From NCBI GenBank assembly GCA_025141835.1, contig CP081102.1:3224001-3288000 (forward strand): a DNA stretch of 64,000 nucleotides. The letters are read 5' to 3'. Below, one piece after another: positions 16,441 through 25,054 of this stretch. Source of the stretch: Rhodobacteraceae bacterium M385. Lineage in GTDB: Bacteria > Pseudomonadota > Alphaproteobacteria > Rhodobacterales > Rhodobacteraceae. Each line of letters starts with the position of its first letter. Position 1 is the first letter of the stretch. The notes beneath the pieces are model-generated. The model was given only the letters and a program-made list of their open reading frames with translations, was not told the origin of the DNA and ran no database searches. The position numbers and the translations under genes are program-made.

Positions 16441-17369
16441 TGAAGCGCCTCCGCTTGGATAAGGTTGTCCAAGACACCCTCCATTGTTGTCCAATTCACG
16501 CCGCGCAACGCCGTAGCATCGCTGCCCATGGGCGGGCGGATCAGCGCGTGGGGCGGGCTGGCGAGGCGGATGGTCGTGCCCGTAATACGATCCGCCACAG
16601 CACGGGCCAGATCGAGGTCCGTGATCGTCGGCGGCGTTCCGGCGTGTATGACGGTCGGGCCATCCCACGGCGTATCAGTAACCAACCCGGAGATTGCGGT
16701 TGCCAAGTCCGGCAACCAAGCCCATTCGCGCAACGCATCTGGCGTGTGAACGGTTATGACCCCGTCAGCCTGCGCATCGGCCACCATTCGGGCCACGAGG
16801 CAAAGGTGTTGCCGGGTTTCGCGCACAGCCTCATGGGGGCCAGTGATATTGCCCAACCTTAGGCTAAGGGTCGCTAAACTGTCGTCCCGGGCGGATTGGA
16901 CCAGCAACTCACCCGCGTGCTTGGCTGCGCAATAGGTGCAGGTCGCCGTGGGTTTTGTGGCCTCGGTGAATAGCCCGTCGGTGATGGGGGCATCGTCGGG
17001 ATTAAACACACCCATGGAGCTGACGAACAGGAACCGCTCGGCCCCGGTGTTGCGGGCGAAGTCGAGCGTCGCCGTCAACACGTCCATGTTCCGGCGTATG
17101 TGCGCTGCGTTGGATATCGCCAACCGCTCCGGCGAGGCGGTGATGGCCGCGCCATGGATGACGGCAAATAGCGGCTCTGTAATTGCCGCGAGAGTGGCAT
17201 CGCTCAGCGCGCCCTCGACCATTTCTATGCCCGCCAGACGCGCCCGTGTTGCAGCGTCGAAGGCTTGATCGACGGCAATCACTTTGCGCCCGGCCCGGTG
17301 CAGCGCCAAGACGATCTCGGAACAGACAAACCCGCCCGCGCCCGTCACAAGGATCGCACCATCGCTCAT
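16437..17369 (-). CDS. NAD-dependent epimerase/dehydratase
   Basis: A 310-residue extended-SDR protein. TGAGGFV (9-15) is the nucleotide motif; the catalytic set is Ser117-118 (LFVSSMGVF) and Tyr146/Lys150 (YCAAK). LRLGNITGPHEA is the usual substrate-side loop. It overlaps the DapA-like gene upstream and the Gfo/Idh gene downstream by 4 bases each. With two Gfo/Idh enzymes next to it, a sugar-acid or lactone intermediate is plausible, but nothing fixes the substrate. Confidence 0.88.
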   Translation of the reverse strand: MSDGAILVTGAGGFVCSEIVLALHRAGRKVIAVDQAFDAATRARLAGIEMVEGALSDATLAAITEPLFAVIHGAAITASPERLAISNAAHIRRNMDVLTATLDFARNTGAERFLFVSSMGVFNPDDAPITDGLFTEATKPTATCTYCAAKHAGELLVQSARDDSLATLSLRLGNITGPHEAVRETRQHLCLVARMVADAQADGVITVHTPDALREWAWLPDLATAISGLVTDTPWDGPTVIHAGTPPTITDLDLARAVADRITGTTIRLASPPHALIRPPMGSDATALRGVNWTTMEGVLDNLIQAEALQ

Positions 17370-18268
17370 GCCCGGGTTTGCTCCCCTGCGATGCGCACCG
17401 CTTCGGCGATAGCCTCCGAATGCTCGGCACCAACGGCCATGAAGGGGGGGCGCACACGGGCGAATTCCGCATCATCCATTTGCGCCGCAACGGCGGCTTT
17501 GATTGCGGGGATCAGAGGCACGTTCTCAAAGATCGTGCGCACGGCGCTGACTTGATCGTGCAAGGCGGCGTGATCGGCTCCGTTCAACCCGTCAATCAGC
17601 GCACGGATGCCTTTGGGGTTTACGTTGGAACTGGCGCTGATGCACCCTGCCCCGCCGGCCGCGACATTGTCAGGGATGCGCGATTCCGAGGCGGAATACG
17701 TGTCAATCTGCGGAAAGGCTTCGATGACAGAGGCTGTGTTTTCCCAGCTGCCAGAGCTGTCTTTCAACCCGGCAATGACATCGGGGTAGGCTTCCAGCAG
17801 CATCTCGATCAGCGGCAGAGTGATCGGCACGCCCGTCATTTGAGGAATGTGATAGAGATACACGCGCAGGCCCGCGCCCACGGCGTCGATCACTTGGGCA
17901 TAAGCCGCGAAGACACCCGCATCGCTGACGCCTTTGTAGTAGAATGGCGGAAGCATCAGGACACCTCGGCATCCCAACTTGGTGGCATGGGCCGACAGGG
18001 CGATCGTGTCGGCCGCGTTACAGCAACCGGTGCCGGGGATCAGTTGTGCCGGGTCAATTCCGGCGTCGATCAGGGCCTCTAGCGCCGCCATTCGTTCGGC
18101 CACGGAAAGAGAGTTCGCCTCGCTCGTGGTGCCAAACGGGGCCAAGCCGTGGGCACCATTGGCCAACAGCGCTTTCGCGTTTGTCACAAAACGCGCGGTA
18201 TCAACCGAGTTGTCCGAGGCGAAGGGCGTGATCGCAGGCACAAAGAGTTCAATTTTGCGAGTGCTCAT
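17366..18268 (-). CDS. DapA/NAL-family aldolase or dehydratase
   Basis: A 300-residue class I aldolase of the dihydrodipicolinate synthase / N-acetylneuraminate lyase superfamily. The Schiff-base Lys169 lies in GLKDSSG, the catalytic Tyr139 in YLYHIPQ, and the GTTGE-like motif reads GTTSE (46-50). The GTTSEANSLS variant and the catabolic neighbours argue against lysine synthesis; a 2-keto-acid aldolase or deoxy-keto-sugar-acid dehydratase is more likely. It overlaps the next gene (ATGA) and follows the ureidoglycolate lyase gene by 38 bases. Confidence 0.88.
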   Translation of the reverse strand: MSTRKIELFVPAITPFASDNSVDTARFVTNAKALLANGAHGLAPFGTTSEANSLSVAERMAALEALIDAGIDPAQLIPGTGCCNAADTIALSAHATKLGCRGVLMLPPFYYKGVSDAGVFAAYAQVIDAVGAGLRVYLYHIPQMTGVPITLPLIEMLLEAYPDVIAGLKDSSGSWENTASVIEAFPQIDTYSASESRIPDNVAAGGAGCISASSNVNPKGIRALIDGLNGADHAALHDQVSAVRTIFENVPLIPAIKAAVAAQMDDAEFARVRPPFMAVGAEHSEAIAEAVRIAGEQTRA

Positions 18269-18306
18269 GTTGAGTAGCTTTCAAGATTATGGGACGCGCG
18301 AAGACC

Positions 18307-18792
18307 TCAGAGAGGCTCCACCAGCGTCATCGGGTCGATTGTGAGGAAGTCGTCGTCTTGCTGCGCCCCACCGCGCCACATCAGGACCGCGAAATGGGAC
18401 GTGCGCTCTAACACTGTTGCGCCAAGGTGCCAGACGCCGCGGTTGTAGATCACCCCCATCGTGCCGGGCACCATGAACCCCCGGGCTTGGTCCAGAAGCG
18501 GCGCGCCCGTCTGGTCCGAGGGCATCACCATGACGGCGTATCGAGCGACGTCGATAGGGAAGAAGCATTGCGCGGCGTGGGGATGACGCTCAATCCCGCT
18601 GACCTCAATTGGAAAAGTCTTAGGCAAGACGTGGTTGACATGGAGCACCGGTGCGCTGCTGGGGCTGCGGGGATGCAAGGCTTCGCTGTAGAATTGCCGT
18701 TTGCCCGGTTGATCGGGGGCTGTCACGAACTGCCCAAACGGCGCGAAGGCGACTGGATCAGGCGGCTGAAGCGTGACAACAAGGCCCGTCAT
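18307..18792 (-). CDS. ureidoglycolate lyase family protein
   Basis: A 161-residue cupin-like protein of the AllA family, which splits ureidoglycolate to glyoxylate and urea. The family segment SGIERHPHAAQCFFPI (66-80) contains the His pair and the Gln, and GVWHLGATVL is the second core strand. The ATG at 18792 overlaps the PuuE-like stop (ATGA); the longer frame was rejected. The start beside a PuuE-like gene is the usual purine-ureide arrangement, but no xanthine or urate genes are present here, so a ureide other than allantoin is possible. Confidence 0.88.
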   Translation of the reverse strand: MTGLVVTLQPPDPVAFAPFGQFVTAPDQPGKRQFYSEALHPRSPSSAPVLHVNHVLPKTFPIEVSGIERHPHAAQCFFPIDVARYAVMVMPSDQTGAPLLDQARGFMVPGTMGVIYNRGVWHLGATVLERTSHFAVLMWRGGAQQDDDFLTIDPMTLVEPL

Positions 18793-19700
18793 TGAGCAGG
18801 CCCTGCCGGTACGTTCTGTTTCCAATAGTCCGCTATGTCGCCCCTGCCACACACCCAGATATCTGGGCATTGCGCGATGTGATCCAAAAAGCGAACAAGT
18901 GCTGCGAAACGGCCGGGGTGGCCGATGATCCGACTATGAAGCCCCACGGACATCATCTTCGGCTTCGTTTGGGCCTCGGCCCGCAGAACGTCAAAGCTAT
19001 CAATCAGAAAGTCGGAAAAATCTCGGGGTGAGAAGACGTCCCCTGCAAGGAATTTCGCGTCGTTATTTACCATTGTATAGGGCACGATGAGATGCGGCTT
19101 GCCCTCTACCTCTGCCCAATAGGGCAGATCGTCATTGTAGGCGTCGCTGTCGTAATCATACCCCCCATGGGCGGCCACGATCCCGCGTGTCGCGGTGGAG
19201 GCAGAGTAGCGGCAATACCACCCGCGTGGCGCCCGCCCGACACTTTTCAGCAGGCTATCGTGGGCGCGGGCCACATGATCTGCCTCGGTTTTTGGATCAA
19301 GGTGATATTGCTCCACCCACCGATATCCATGGGCGCAAATATCCCAGTCCGTCGCCGCAATTGCAGCGGCAATATCGGGGGTGCGTTCCAAAGCCATGGC
19401 GCTGGCGAAGATCGTCAACGGCAACCCGCGGTCCCGGAACAGATCATGGATGCGCCAGAAGCCAACGCGGCTGCCGTATTCATACATCGATTCAGCTGCC
19501 AAGTCCCGTGAACCCGCCGGGATGCGAGAGGCCCGAACTTCGCTTAGTGCGCTCTCGGAACGGCCATCCCCATCGTCGATGGAGTATTCGGACCCTTCTT
19601 CGACGTTCAGCACGAAGTTCACGGCAAGGCGCGCGCCACCGGGCCAGGTGATATCGGGCGGGTTGGCCCCATATCCTACAAGATCACGCGCCCGGTTCAT
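18789..19700 (-). CDS. PuuE-type allantoinase / polysaccharide deacetylase family
   Basis: A 303-residue NodB-like hydrolase of the cofactor-independent allantoinase group. It starts with DLVGYGANPPDITWPGGARLAVNFVLNVEEGSEYSIDDGD, diagnostic of PuuE relatives; the later HGYRW (124-128) and LHSRIIGHPGR segments belong to the same group. PuuE opens the hydantoin ring of allantoin. It overlaps the AllA-like gene by 4 bases. True allantoinase activity is inferred; formamidase-like or other cyclic-amide hydrolysis is also possible. Confidence 0.85.
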   Translation of the reverse strand: MNRARDLVGYGANPPDITWPGGARLAVNFVLNVEEGSEYSIDDGDGRSESALSEVRASRIPAGSRDLAAESMYEYGSRVGFWRIHDLFRDRGLPLTIFASAMALERTPDIAAAIAATDWDICAHGYRWVEQYHLDPKTEADHVARAHDSLLKSVGRAPRGWYCRYSASTATRGIVAAHGGYDYDSDAYNDDLPYWAEVEGKPHLIVPYTMVNNDAKFLAGDVFSPRDFSDFLIDSFDVLRAEAQTKPKMMSVGLHSRIIGHPGRFAALVRFLDHIAQCPDIWVCGRGDIADYWKQNVPAGPAQ

Positions 19701-19727
19701 GAGCGCTCACCATTGGAGGGGTAATGC

Positions 19728-20726
19728 TTAGTCACGAGGCCCCTCCACCTTGTTGAAGAAGCAGCACCAGTCGCCTTGGTTCACGTTGGGCAAGGCGCGC
19801 AGGCCGAAGAACATGCCGTCGGCGGGGGCCTTCAACTCGCCCACTTCATCCCCGAAGATGTTGATGATCCGGGCAATCGTGTCGCCTTTGTTCATCATCG
19901 TCAGGAAATCGACGCCCGGCTCTGGCAGGAAGATGCCGGATGCGGGCGCCAGAAGTGCCTCTTGCTGGCCTTTGGTTGCATCGTCGGGATAGGTCGCCTG
20001 CCCGTCCAACATCTCGTAGTGGTAGCAGATGTTGACGATGGATTTCGCCAGCTCTTCGCCCACGTAACGGAACCGCTCAGGCGAGGTATAGGACCGACCG
20101 CCAAGCTCCACCGTGATGCCGACTTTGCCCGCGTTATTCATCGCGGCCATGGGGCTGCCGGACTTGGTGAAGTTGGACATGATGCAGCCCCACCCTTCGC
20201 CCATGGCTTTGGCCAGTTCGACGCTTTCGGGGCGCTCATCCACAAAGATCGCTTTATCAAGGAAGCTGTGGGCACCGCCTGAATGGATCGAGATTTCCAG
20301 ATCGGCCACGTCCTTCATGGCTTCCCAATGGGCGTGGGCCACGCGGTCCGAGAAATAGCCATCAGGCTTGCCCGGATAGATGCGGTTCATGTCGTAGGTG
20401 AACGTGTCGAGCGGGTTGCCCCGTTCCGCCGCCGAGAACGCCAGCGGGTTCACGCACGGCACCAAAACCACAGCACCCTTCAGCTTGGCCGGATCAATGC
20501 GCTTGGAAGCCAAGGCACAGGCCAAAGGCCCCTCGGGCTCGTCCCCGTGTATCGCGGCATTGACCCAGAACGTCGGACCTGCGCCCGCGCCATTGATAAC
20601 GACCACGGGGATTTCGACTTTGACGCCGCCCGCCAGATCACCGGCGGCAATCGCGCCGCGCTTGATTTCACCCGGAGCCGCAGTGGCGGAGCCTACGGTG
20701 ACGCTTTCGTTGCTTGTCGTGCTCAT
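19728..20726 (-). CDS. succinylglutamate desuccinylase/aspartoacylase family deacylase
   Basis: A 332-residue zinc hydrolase of the AspA/AstE (M14-like) family. Zinc ligands are His60 and Glu63 (AIHGDEPEGP) and His148 (ISIHSGG). YDMNRIYPG (111-119) corresponds to the substrate-binding NRNF-like motif. Such enzymes remove an acyl group from an N-acyl amino acid, as DoeB does in ectoine breakdown. The ATG at 20726 overlaps the VOC stop (ATGA). The C-terminal third is a beta-rich domain (LLAPASGIFLPEPGVDF). Confidence 0.88.
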   Translation of the reverse strand: MSTTSNESVTVGSATAAPGEIKRGAIAAGDLAGGVKVEIPVVVINGAGAGPTFWVNAAIHGDEPEGPLACALASKRIDPAKLKGAVVLVPCVNPLAFSAAERGNPLDTFTYDMNRIYPGKPDGYFSDRVAHAHWEAMKDVADLEISIHSGGAHSFLDKAIFVDERPESVELAKAMGEGWGCIMSNFTKSGSPMAAMNNAGKVGITVELGGRSYTSPERFRYVGEELAKSIVNICYHYEMLDGQATYPDDATKGQQEALLAPASGIFLPEPGVDFLTMMNKGDTIARIINIFGDEVGELKAPADGMFFGLRALPNVNQGDWCCFFNKVEGPRD

Positions 20727-21214
20727 ACTGCTTCTGCCTTGCTGTTTTCCCACTCGGCCAATTGCTCGGGCGTGTAGACCTGCATGAATTCGATCTCGAT
20801 CCCGCCTGCGTCGTTATCAAGGAACGCGACCCATCCTTCGGGATGCGCGTGCGAGCCGTAGACACCGCAGGCCTGACAGATCCGCAGATCAGCGCCCTGG
20901 GACTTCGCGTGTTCCAGCGCGTCGTCGATGTTGTCGACCTCGTAGCAGATGTGGTGAAGGCCTTCGCCGCCGCGCTGCTTGATCCAGGTGGCAAAGCGCC
21001 CGTCAGCTTCGGTCGATTGGCAGAGCTGGTATTCAATCCCGCCCAGATAGAACAAAGCCACCTTGTTGCCCGACTTGGCGAAGTGGGTGATCTCGGTATC
21101 CTTGGGGACGTGCAGGAACTGCGAATATGCCGCCAGCGCTTTTTCGGCATCGCTGACCGCAAAGGCCATGTGCTTGATGCTTTTAATGTTCGGGTTGTCA
21201 GATTTTACGGTCAT
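20723..21214 (-). CDS. VOC-family (glyoxalase/epimerase-like) protein
   Basis: A 163-residue vicinal-oxygen-chelate protein. The two beta-alpha-beta-beta-beta modules are clear: IKHMAFAVSDAEKALAAYSQFL and GLHHICYEVDNIDDALEHAKSQG. Metal ligands are probably His15, the His of HHICYEV and a C-terminal Glu (IEIEFMQ). It most resembles methylmalonyl-CoA epimerase. It lies between an aminotransferase gene (12 bases) and the deacylase gene (overlap), so an epimerase or dioxygenase step in the island pathway is likely. Confidence 0.85.
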   Translation of the reverse strand: MTVKSDNPNIKSIKHMAFAVSDAEKALAAYSQFLHVPKDTEITHFAKSGNKVALFYLGGIEYQLCQSTEADGRFATWIKQRGGEGLHHICYEVDNIDDALEHAKSQGADLRICQACGVYGSHAHPEGWVAFLDNDAGGIEIEFMQVYTPEQLAEWENSKAEAV

Positions 21215-21226
21215 GGGAGGAGGTCC

Positions 21227-22429
21227 TTACTCAGCAGGTTCGGTTTGCTCGGCGCGGAAGCTTTCCACGACGGCGGCCATGCGTTGCATGGCGATTTCAA
21301 TGCGGTCGACAGGTTGGGTCATCGACATCCGCACAAAGTCATCGGTGTGGTCGCCGTAGATGGTGCCGGGGTACATCATCACTTTGCCCTCGGCCAAAAG
21401 CCGTTCACAAAACGCCCCCGCGGTGATGCCGAGCCCAAGGCTTGCGACATTGGCATAGACGTAGAACGCACCCTGCGGTTCGGCGTAGCTCATGCCGATG
21501 GCATCGAGCCCCTTGCAGATTGCCGCGCGCCGCCCGTCATAGGTTTGGCGCATCTCTTCCACGCAATCCTGTGAGCCGGTCATTGCCGCCAATGCGCCGT
21601 GCTGCGACACGGCAGCGGTCGAGATCGCGAAGGCGTGGTTCACTTCGGACATCGGCATGATCAGATCGCGTGGCCCGGCCAGATATCCGATGCGCCAACC
21701 CGTCATCGCGTAGGCCTTGGAAAAACCCGACAGCGTGATCGTGCGCTCTTTCATGTCGGGCAAAGACGCGACCGGCAGCACGGTATTATTGCCGAAGGTC
21801 AGACGCGCATAAATCTCGTCCGAGATCACGATAAGGTCGTGTTTCTTCGCCACTTCCGCGATCTTTCGCACCTCATCGGGCGGCGTGACAGAGCCCGTGG
21901 GGTTGTTGGGGTTGATCAGCACGAGGATCTTGGATTTCGGCGTGATATGCGCCTCTACCATTTCTGCGGTCAGGGTGAAGTTCGTCTCCATCGTCATGGG
22001 GATTTGAACGACCTTGGCATCGGCCATTTCAGCGGCTTGACCATAAGGGTTGTAACCGGGGCACGGCACGATGATCTCGTCGCCGGGGTTCAGAAGCGAC
22101 AGCGCGATGATGAACATGCCCTGCTGGCCACCGGGCGTAACCATGATCTCATCGGAGGCGTAATCAGCACCGCCATAGGTGCGAATGTTGTCCGCAATTG
22201 CTTCGCGCAGCGGCTGAATGCCCAAGGGGTGCGTGTAATGCGTGGCCCCATTGGCCAACGCGTCCTGGCCCGCCTTGATGATATGGTCGGGCGTATCCAG
22301 ATCCGGGTCGCCGCGGCCAAGCTTGATGACGTCATCAAGCCCCTCCGCGATATCCAGCATCTTGGTGATCAAGGCGCCGTCGGAAAGCTTCACGCGGTTC
22401 GCAAGGCGAGCGGAATTAGGTGTGGTCAT
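21227..22429 (-). CDS. class I/II aminotransferase (copy 1)
   Basis: A 400-residue PLP-dependent fold-type I aminotransferase. PLP Lys238 lies in LSGFSKAYAMTGWRIGY, with the phosphate-binding Arg246, NPNNPTGS (173-180) and SDEIYARL (203-210). It aligns without gaps to the protein at 29429-30613 from residue 14 to at least 240. An AGAAGGA site precedes the start. It removes or exchanges the amino group of an amino acid released by the peptidases or deacylase encoded beside it. Confidence 0.93.
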   Translation of the reverse strand: MTTPNSARLANRVKLSDGALITKMLDIAEGLDDVIKLGRGDPDLDTPDHIIKAGQDALANGATHYTHPLGIQPLREAIADNIRTYGGADYASDEIMVTPGGQQGMFIIALSLLNPGDEIIVPCPGYNPYGQAAEMADAKVVQIPMTMETNFTLTAEMVEAHITPKSKILVLINPNNPTGSVTPPDEVRKIAEVAKKHDLIVISDEIYARLTFGNNTVLPVASLPDMKERTITLSGFSKAYAMTGWRIGYLAGPRDLIMPMSEVNHAFAISTAAVSQHGALAAMTGSQDCVEEMRQTYDGRRAAICKGLDAIGMSYAEPQGAFYVYANVASLGLGITAGAFCERLLAEGKVMMYPGTIYGDHTDDFVRMSMTQPVDRIEIAMQRMAAVVESFRAEQTEPAE

Positions 22430-22446
22430 GATGGTATCCTTCTCGC

Positions 22447-23973
22447 TTAAGCCAGCGCGTAGATTTCAGAGTATTTCTTGGTGAGATGCGCGATGTAGGG
22501 TTCGGGATCGAGTGTGCGCCCGGTAGCCTTCTCCAACAGTTCATCGCGTGAGAACCGGCGCCCGTGTTGCGCCACGTTGTCGGTCAACCATTCACGCAGC
22601 GGCGTGTAGTCCGCATTGTCGAGGGCCGTTTGAATTTCGGGCTTGGTGCTGGTTGCGGTATCAAACAACTGCGCCGCCATGATGTTGCCGATCGTGTAGT
22701 TGCAGAACGTCCCGATCTGGCCCGACGACCAATGCACGTCTTGCAAAACGCCTTGCCCGTCATTGGGCACATCGACGCCAAGGTATTCCTTCATTGCCGC
22801 GTTCCATGCCTCGGGCAGGTCCGCGACCTCTAGGGAGCCGTCAACCATCTTGGCCTCTAGCTCACACCGCACCATAACGTGGAAGTCATAGGTCAGTTCA
22901 TCCGCCTCCACGCGGATGAACGATGGCTCCGAGCGGTTAACGGCGCGGTAGAATTCTTCCTCGCTCACATCATCCAGCAAACCGGGATACGCGGCGCGGA
23001 TATCGCCCATGTGGTTTTTCCAGAAGCCGCGGCTACGCCCAACATGGTTTTCCCAAAGGCGAGACTGGCTCTCATGGGCGCCAAAGCTGACGCCACCCAC
23101 GGCATAAAGGCTGATGAGATCGGTGGCGAGCGGTGTGCGCGTATAGGCAGGATCAACGCCCTGCTCATACATCGCGTGGCCTGCTTCGTGCAGGGCACCG
23201 AACAGCGACATAGGCATGTAGTTTTTGTTCACCCGTGTCGTGATACGCACATCATTACGGGTGAAAGAGACTTCAAAGGGGTGAACCGTGGTGTCGAGCC
23301 TGCCGCGATCCGTGTCGTAGCCAATCTTCTTGGCCATATTCAGCGCGAAATCCATCTGCGCATCTTCTGGGAAATCACGGTAGAGGAATTCAGCGCGGGG
23401 CTTTTCGGCCTCTGCAATGGCGCGGATCAGCGGGATCATACCTTCGCGCAATCGCCCGAACAGCTTGGTGAGGCCTGTTGTCGTCGTGCCGGGCTCAAAC
23501 CGATACATCAGCGCGTCATAAGGGTGGTCTTCATAGCCAAGCGCCTCGGCCATTTCGCGGTTGATATCGACCATCGTGGTCAGCGCGGGCGCGAAGATAG
23601 AGAAGTCAGCCTTCTCACGCGCCTCTGCCCAAACCTCATGAGCGGCAGAGCCCAGCTCCGTCTTGCGGCGCAGCAGCTCTGCCGGGATGCGTTCGTGATA
23701 CCCAATCGCCTCACGCACCTGCGCAACAATCCGTGCCTCAGGGCTATCATCGGGCTTACCAGCGACTTCCGCCTCTGCCCCATCAAGGGCGCGCTTCATT
23801 TCGTCCGAGCAAAGCAGGTTACGCGCAGCGACCGCCAAGGTGGCCAATTGCTTGGACCGAGTCGCTGCCCCGCCCTTTGGCATCATCGTTCGTGCATCCC
23901 ACGACAGGACCGATCCGGCATTCAAGAAATCGTTCACACGACCGGTGACTTCGATCAATCCAGCGTAACTCAT
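22447..23973 (-). CDS. M32-family carboxypeptidase (Taq type)
   Basis: A 508-residue cytoplasmic metallocarboxypeptidase. The zinc motif HEAGH is at 262-266. The family motifs HPF (231-233) and DVRITTR (241-247) are present, and the Glu ligand is probably in GAHESQSRLWEN. M32 enzymes trim C-terminal residues except proline. The start at 23973 follows a GGAGAG site; the longer frame was rejected. It is the first gene of the 13-gene minus operon and faces the plus-strand operon across 216 bp holding the GATTGTCGACA box. Confidence 0.93.
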   Translation of the reverse strand: MSYAGLIEVTGRVNDFLNAGSVLSWDARTMMPKGGAATRSKQLATLAVAARNLLCSDEMKRALDGAEAEVAGKPDDSPEARIVAQVREAIGYHERIPAELLRRKTELGSAAHEVWAEAREKADFSIFAPALTTMVDINREMAEALGYEDHPYDALMYRFEPGTTTTGLTKLFGRLREGMIPLIRAIAEAEKPRAEFLYRDFPEDAQMDFALNMAKKIGYDTDRGRLDTTVHPFEVSFTRNDVRITTRVNKNYMPMSLFGALHEAGHAMYEQGVDPAYTRTPLATDLISLYAVGGVSFGAHESQSRLWENHVGRSRGFWKNHMGDIRAAYPGLLDDVSEEEFYRAVNRSEPSFIRVEADELTYDFHVMVRCELEAKMVDGSLEVADLPEAWNAAMKEYLGVDVPNDGQGVLQDVHWSSGQIGTFCNYTIGNIMAAQLFDTATSTKPEIQTALDNADYTPLREWLTDNVAQHGRRFSRDELLEKATGRTLDPEPYIAHLTKKYSEIYALA

Positions 23974-24087
23974 TTTTGGGTGCTCTCCACTCGGATGTTG
24001 CTTGCGAAACGGTCCCACCTTTCAGGCGGCAACGTCGTCGATACGGGGTGTTGACTATCTAACCTGCTCGTGTATCTCATTTGAACA

Positions 24088-24109
24088 AGTACAATGTCGA
24101 CAATCTACT
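24088..24109. promoter_or_regulatory. candidate GntR operator 1 (central divergent promoter)
   Basis: A 22-bp near-palindrome centred on TGTCGACA (24095-24102), with 9 of 11 positions symmetric; AGTA flanks the left side and TACT the right. On the minus strand it contains TAGATTGTCGACA, 13 bases identical to the site at 39380-39392. It lies between the divergent starts 23973 and 24190. Confidence 0.65.
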
Positions 24110-24189
24110 GATGGCAAGGAAGTCATCGGAAGTCAAACCAAAACATTGTCCAATTCTGCCGCCCCTGCCCGCAAAGGACGTGTCACTAA

Positions 24190-25053
24190 ATGTCTACCCC
24201 AACCACCAACGAAGCCGCCTTGGTCGAGATGGCCGTATCAGGCGTAATCACCACGCCCGCGGTGCGCCCCGGCCAGTACATTCCGCATCCCGACGGCCGC
24301 GCGACAGTCCTGCCGGGCATGTTCGGGATCACATATAACGTCCGCTGTGGCGATCGTGCCTTTGGGTGGGCGGGCGACCATGTGGAGCCGGGTGTTTCCA
24401 TTGATGACGAATCGGATTCGGGTCGCCACCACGCGCTGCATTACCTCAACTGTATCGGGAACGAGGCGGTTGTAACTTCTGGGATGGCCGCCGGTGCACG
24501 TGGCATTGTCGTAGGAGAACATGCGCGCATTCTTGTGCAATTTTCGCCCGAGGCGCACGATATTATGGCACCGGGTGATCGCATTCAGGTCATGACCAAG
24601 GGTCAAGGCCTGGCTCTGACAGATTACCCCGGTGTCGCTCTCAAGAAGATGAGCCCGCGCCTGTTCCATGCCCTCGGCATCACCGAAGACGCCGGGCGCC
24701 TCCATGTAAATGTCGCGATGGAACTGCCGATCCGCATCATGGGCTCGGGGGCCGAGTTGAACTCGGAATATGTCGACCAGGATCTGATGTCGGGCGACCG
24801 CGCGTTAATGGCGGAACTCGGCATTGACCAGATGCGCCTTGGCGATGTCATCGCCATCCGCCACGCCGATCATCACTGGGGCCGGTCCTACCGTAAGGGC
24901 GCCGTCTCTATCTGCCTGTGTATCCACGGCGATAGCATCATGACAGGCCATGGCCCCGGCATTCTGACCCTAATGACAGCCCGCGAGGGTGAGATCGACT
25001 TCACTGTCGATCCCTCCGCGAACCTTGCCACTCTTCTCGACCTCGGAGCCTGA
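24190..25053 (+). CDS. DUF4438-like protein (copy 1)
   Basis: A 287-residue soluble protein of unknown function that I place, with moderate certainty, in the DUF4438 family. Conserved blocks are GDRAFGWAGDHVEPGVSI, LNCIGNEAVVTSGMAAGARG and a C-terminal RLGDVIAIRHADHHWGR followed by HGDSIMTGHGPGILTLMTA. It has no signal peptide or membrane segment. It is the first gene of the plus operon (AAAGGACG site) and is followed after one base by its paralog. The invariant GNEA and GPG motifs and a His/Asp pair suggest an enzyme or ligand-binding barrel, but no reaction can be assigned. Confidence 0.7.
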   Translation: MSTPTTNEAALVEMAVSGVITTPAVRPGQYIPHPDGRATVLPGMFGITYNVRCGDRAFGWAGDHVEPGVSIDDESDSGRHHALHYLNCIGNEAVVTSGMAAGARGIVVGEHARILVQFSPEAHDIMAPGDRIQVMTKGQGLALTDYPGVALKKMSPRLFHALGITEDAGRLHVNVAMELPIRIMGSGAELNSEYVDQDLMSGDRALMAELGIDQMRLGDVIAIRHADHHWGRSYRKGAVSICLCIHGDSIMTGHGPGILTLMTAREGEIDFTVDPSANLATLLDLGA

Positions 25054-25054
25054 T

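Noticed and set aside
17366..18268. Lysine-biosynthetic dapA
   Set aside because: The GTTSE variant, the catabolic operon context and the lack of other lysine genes point to a different aldolase or dehydratase.
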